NCBI GenBank assembly: GCA_947683425.1
Contig: CANTUQ010000050.1
Location: 14,996,501 to 15,060,500, forward strand
DNA: 64,000 nt
Direction: 5' to 3'
Origin: Excoecaria cochinchinensis
Taxonomy: Eukaryota > Streptophyta > Magnoliopsida > Malpighiales > Euphorbiaceae
Below the pieces are notes generated by a model. That model worked only from the letters and a program-made list of their open reading frames with translations. It ran no database searches and was not told where the DNA came from. Positions 63,429-64,000 of this stretch are shown here, in pieces. How positions within the stretch are numbered: the first letter of the stretch is position 1; each line of letters begins with the position of its first letter. The translations under genes were made by a program, and so were the position numbers.

Positions 63429-64000
63429 GATCGGAATAGCTACTGGAAGCTTGCCGGTCACAACGCATCGGGAATTGGCCTCGTCGGGATTTGACGAATT
63501 TTTACGGATTTCCCTAGGGGTACCCCTAGGGAAAATCGCAAGAATCGAAAAATCGTAAAAAGTGGTGAAATTTTGGATCCGAGTCCAATAATTCGGGAGA
63601 ACTTGATCGGAATAGCTACTGGAAGCTTGCCGGTCACAACGCATCGGGAATTGGCTTCGTCGGGATCTGACGAATTTTTACGGATTTCCCTAGGGGTACC
63701 CCTAGGGAAAATCGCCAGAATCGAAAAATCGTAAAAAGTGGTGAAATTTTGGATCCGAGTCCAATAATTCGGGAGAACTTGATCGGAATAGCTACTGGAA
63801 GCTTGCCGGTCACAACGCATCGGGAATTGGCCTCGTTGGGATCTGACAAATTTTTACGGATTTCCCTAGGGGTACCCCTAGGAAAAATCGCCAGAATCGA
63901 AAAATCGTAAAAAGTGGTGAAATTTTGGATCCGAGTCCAATAATTCGGGAGAACTTGATCGGAATAGCTACTGGAAGCTTGCCGGTCACAACGCATCGGG
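63429..64000 (+). repeat. Near-consensus B monomers at the window end
   Basis: About three 176-bp monomers close to the B reference. The array does not end here; the last bases are in the middle of a monomer. Confidence 0.9.

Larger units (their letters stand above)
1..64000 (+). repeat. Tandem satellite DNA array, 176-bp monomer family, fills the whole window
   Basis: The same unit of about 176 bp recurs head to tail from the first to the last base with no interruption. With AAGCTT taken as position 1, a typical monomer has HindIII at 1-6, a palindrome centred on a KpnI site at 73-78, an A-rich segment at 86-128 and a BamHI site at 129-134. All copies share one orientation; I saw no inverted block. 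Length classes are 176, 175, 167 and 166 bp, plus rare deletion forms. No transposon, gene or unique spacer was seen on either strand, so every stretch over 300 bases holds only this repeat. Satellites of this length are typical of centromeric or pericentromeric heterochromatin, mainly in plants; that role is inferred. I do not recognise the family by name. Confidence 0.98.
19527..64000 (+). repeat. Satellite subfamily B block
   Basis: Monomers carry CCAATAATTCGGGAGAAC, GATCGG, CATCGGGAATTGG and TTTTTACGG, the B states at the seven diagnostic positions. Two length classes dominate: 176 bp (example 26216-26391) and 167 bp, which lacks nine bases left of the palindrome and reads GGGATTTTTACGG (example 26049-26215). 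The block is organised into nested HORs with periods from 871 to 4,382 bp, and many copies translate identically over 100 residues or more. This implies recent block amplification. A few A-like states occur inside B: GATTGG near 57184 and 60307, and CATCGAGAATT near 59650 and 62772. Confidence 0.93.

Noticed and set aside
1..64000. Hundreds of overlapping minus-strand open frames of about 60-234 codons starting with MRCDRQASS-like sequence, and plus-strand frames of about 65-110 codons
   Set aside because: They recur once per monomer at 176-bp steps and overlap each other. Since 176 is not a multiple of three, the frame rotates from unit to unit. The 166/167/175-bp forms break them freely, no protein domain is recognisable, and substitutions do not avoid changing the product. 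They are by-products of a stop-poor repeat.
1..64000. CRISPR array
   Set aside because: Repeats are long (about 176 bp) and adjacent with no unique spacers, so the array does not have repeat-spacer architecture.
1..64000. Ribosomal DNA spacer or telomeric repeat
   Set aside because: No rRNA or tRNA sequence is present, and no TTTAGGG- or TTAGGG-type tandem arrays occur. CCCTAGGG in the palindrome only superficially resembles a telomere unit and is not tandemly repeated.

Overview
The whole 64-kb window is one uninterrupted head-to-tail satellite DNA array. I find no protein-coding gene, RNA gene, transposon, CRISPR array or unique-sequence island. The basic monomer is 176 bp, about nucleosome length, 47% GC in its consensus form and rich in CpG. 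Shorter length classes of 175, 167 and 166 bp recur. By length, roughly 365-370 monomers are present (an estimate, not a count). All lie in the same orientation. Each carries single HindIII (AAGCTT), BamHI (GGATCC) and KpnI (GGTACC) sites at fixed phase, except where point mutations remove them. This organisation indicates a eukaryotic, probably centromeric or heterochromatic satellite. A plant is my best guess from monomer length and array style, but I do not recognise the family and cannot name the species.

Two satellite subfamilies meet in the window. Subfamily A fills 1 to about 19.5 kb. It is heterogeneous in monomer length (176, 175 and 166 bp) and has mostly short, imperfect higher-order patterns: 351-bp and 342-bp dimers, a 674-bp tetramer and a 1,367-bp block duplication. 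Subfamily B fills about 19.5-64 kb. It differs from A at seven diagnostic positions, all transitions, and uses 176-bp and 167-bp monomers. B is built of long nested higher-order repeats (HORs): an 871-bp pentamer (19.9-21.7 kb); three tandem copies of a unit of about 25 monomers and 4,382 bp (23.9-37.1 kb, copies of 4,910, 3,854 and 4,382 bp that differ by whole blocks of three monomers); 2,947/3,457-bp units (38.8-47.5 kb); a 1,047-bp hexamer (47.6-49.5 kb); 1,909/2,253-bp units (49.5-53.7 kb); and two nearly identical 3,122-bp units (57.2-63.4 kb). The A-to-B switch occurs inside one monomer.

The most notable feature is a perfect 26-bp palindrome in the consensus monomer, whose 20-bp core is two CCCTAGGG boxes around GTAC. 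The palindrome and the roughly 20 bp on its left side carry most of the recurrent length changes in the array. At least three different 9-10 bp deletions left of it created the short monomer classes, and several different deletions hit its centre. This suggests an instability hotspot caused by secondary structure. Long open frames, mostly on the minus strand at about 120 codons per monomer step, are by-products of the repeat and are not annotated as genes.
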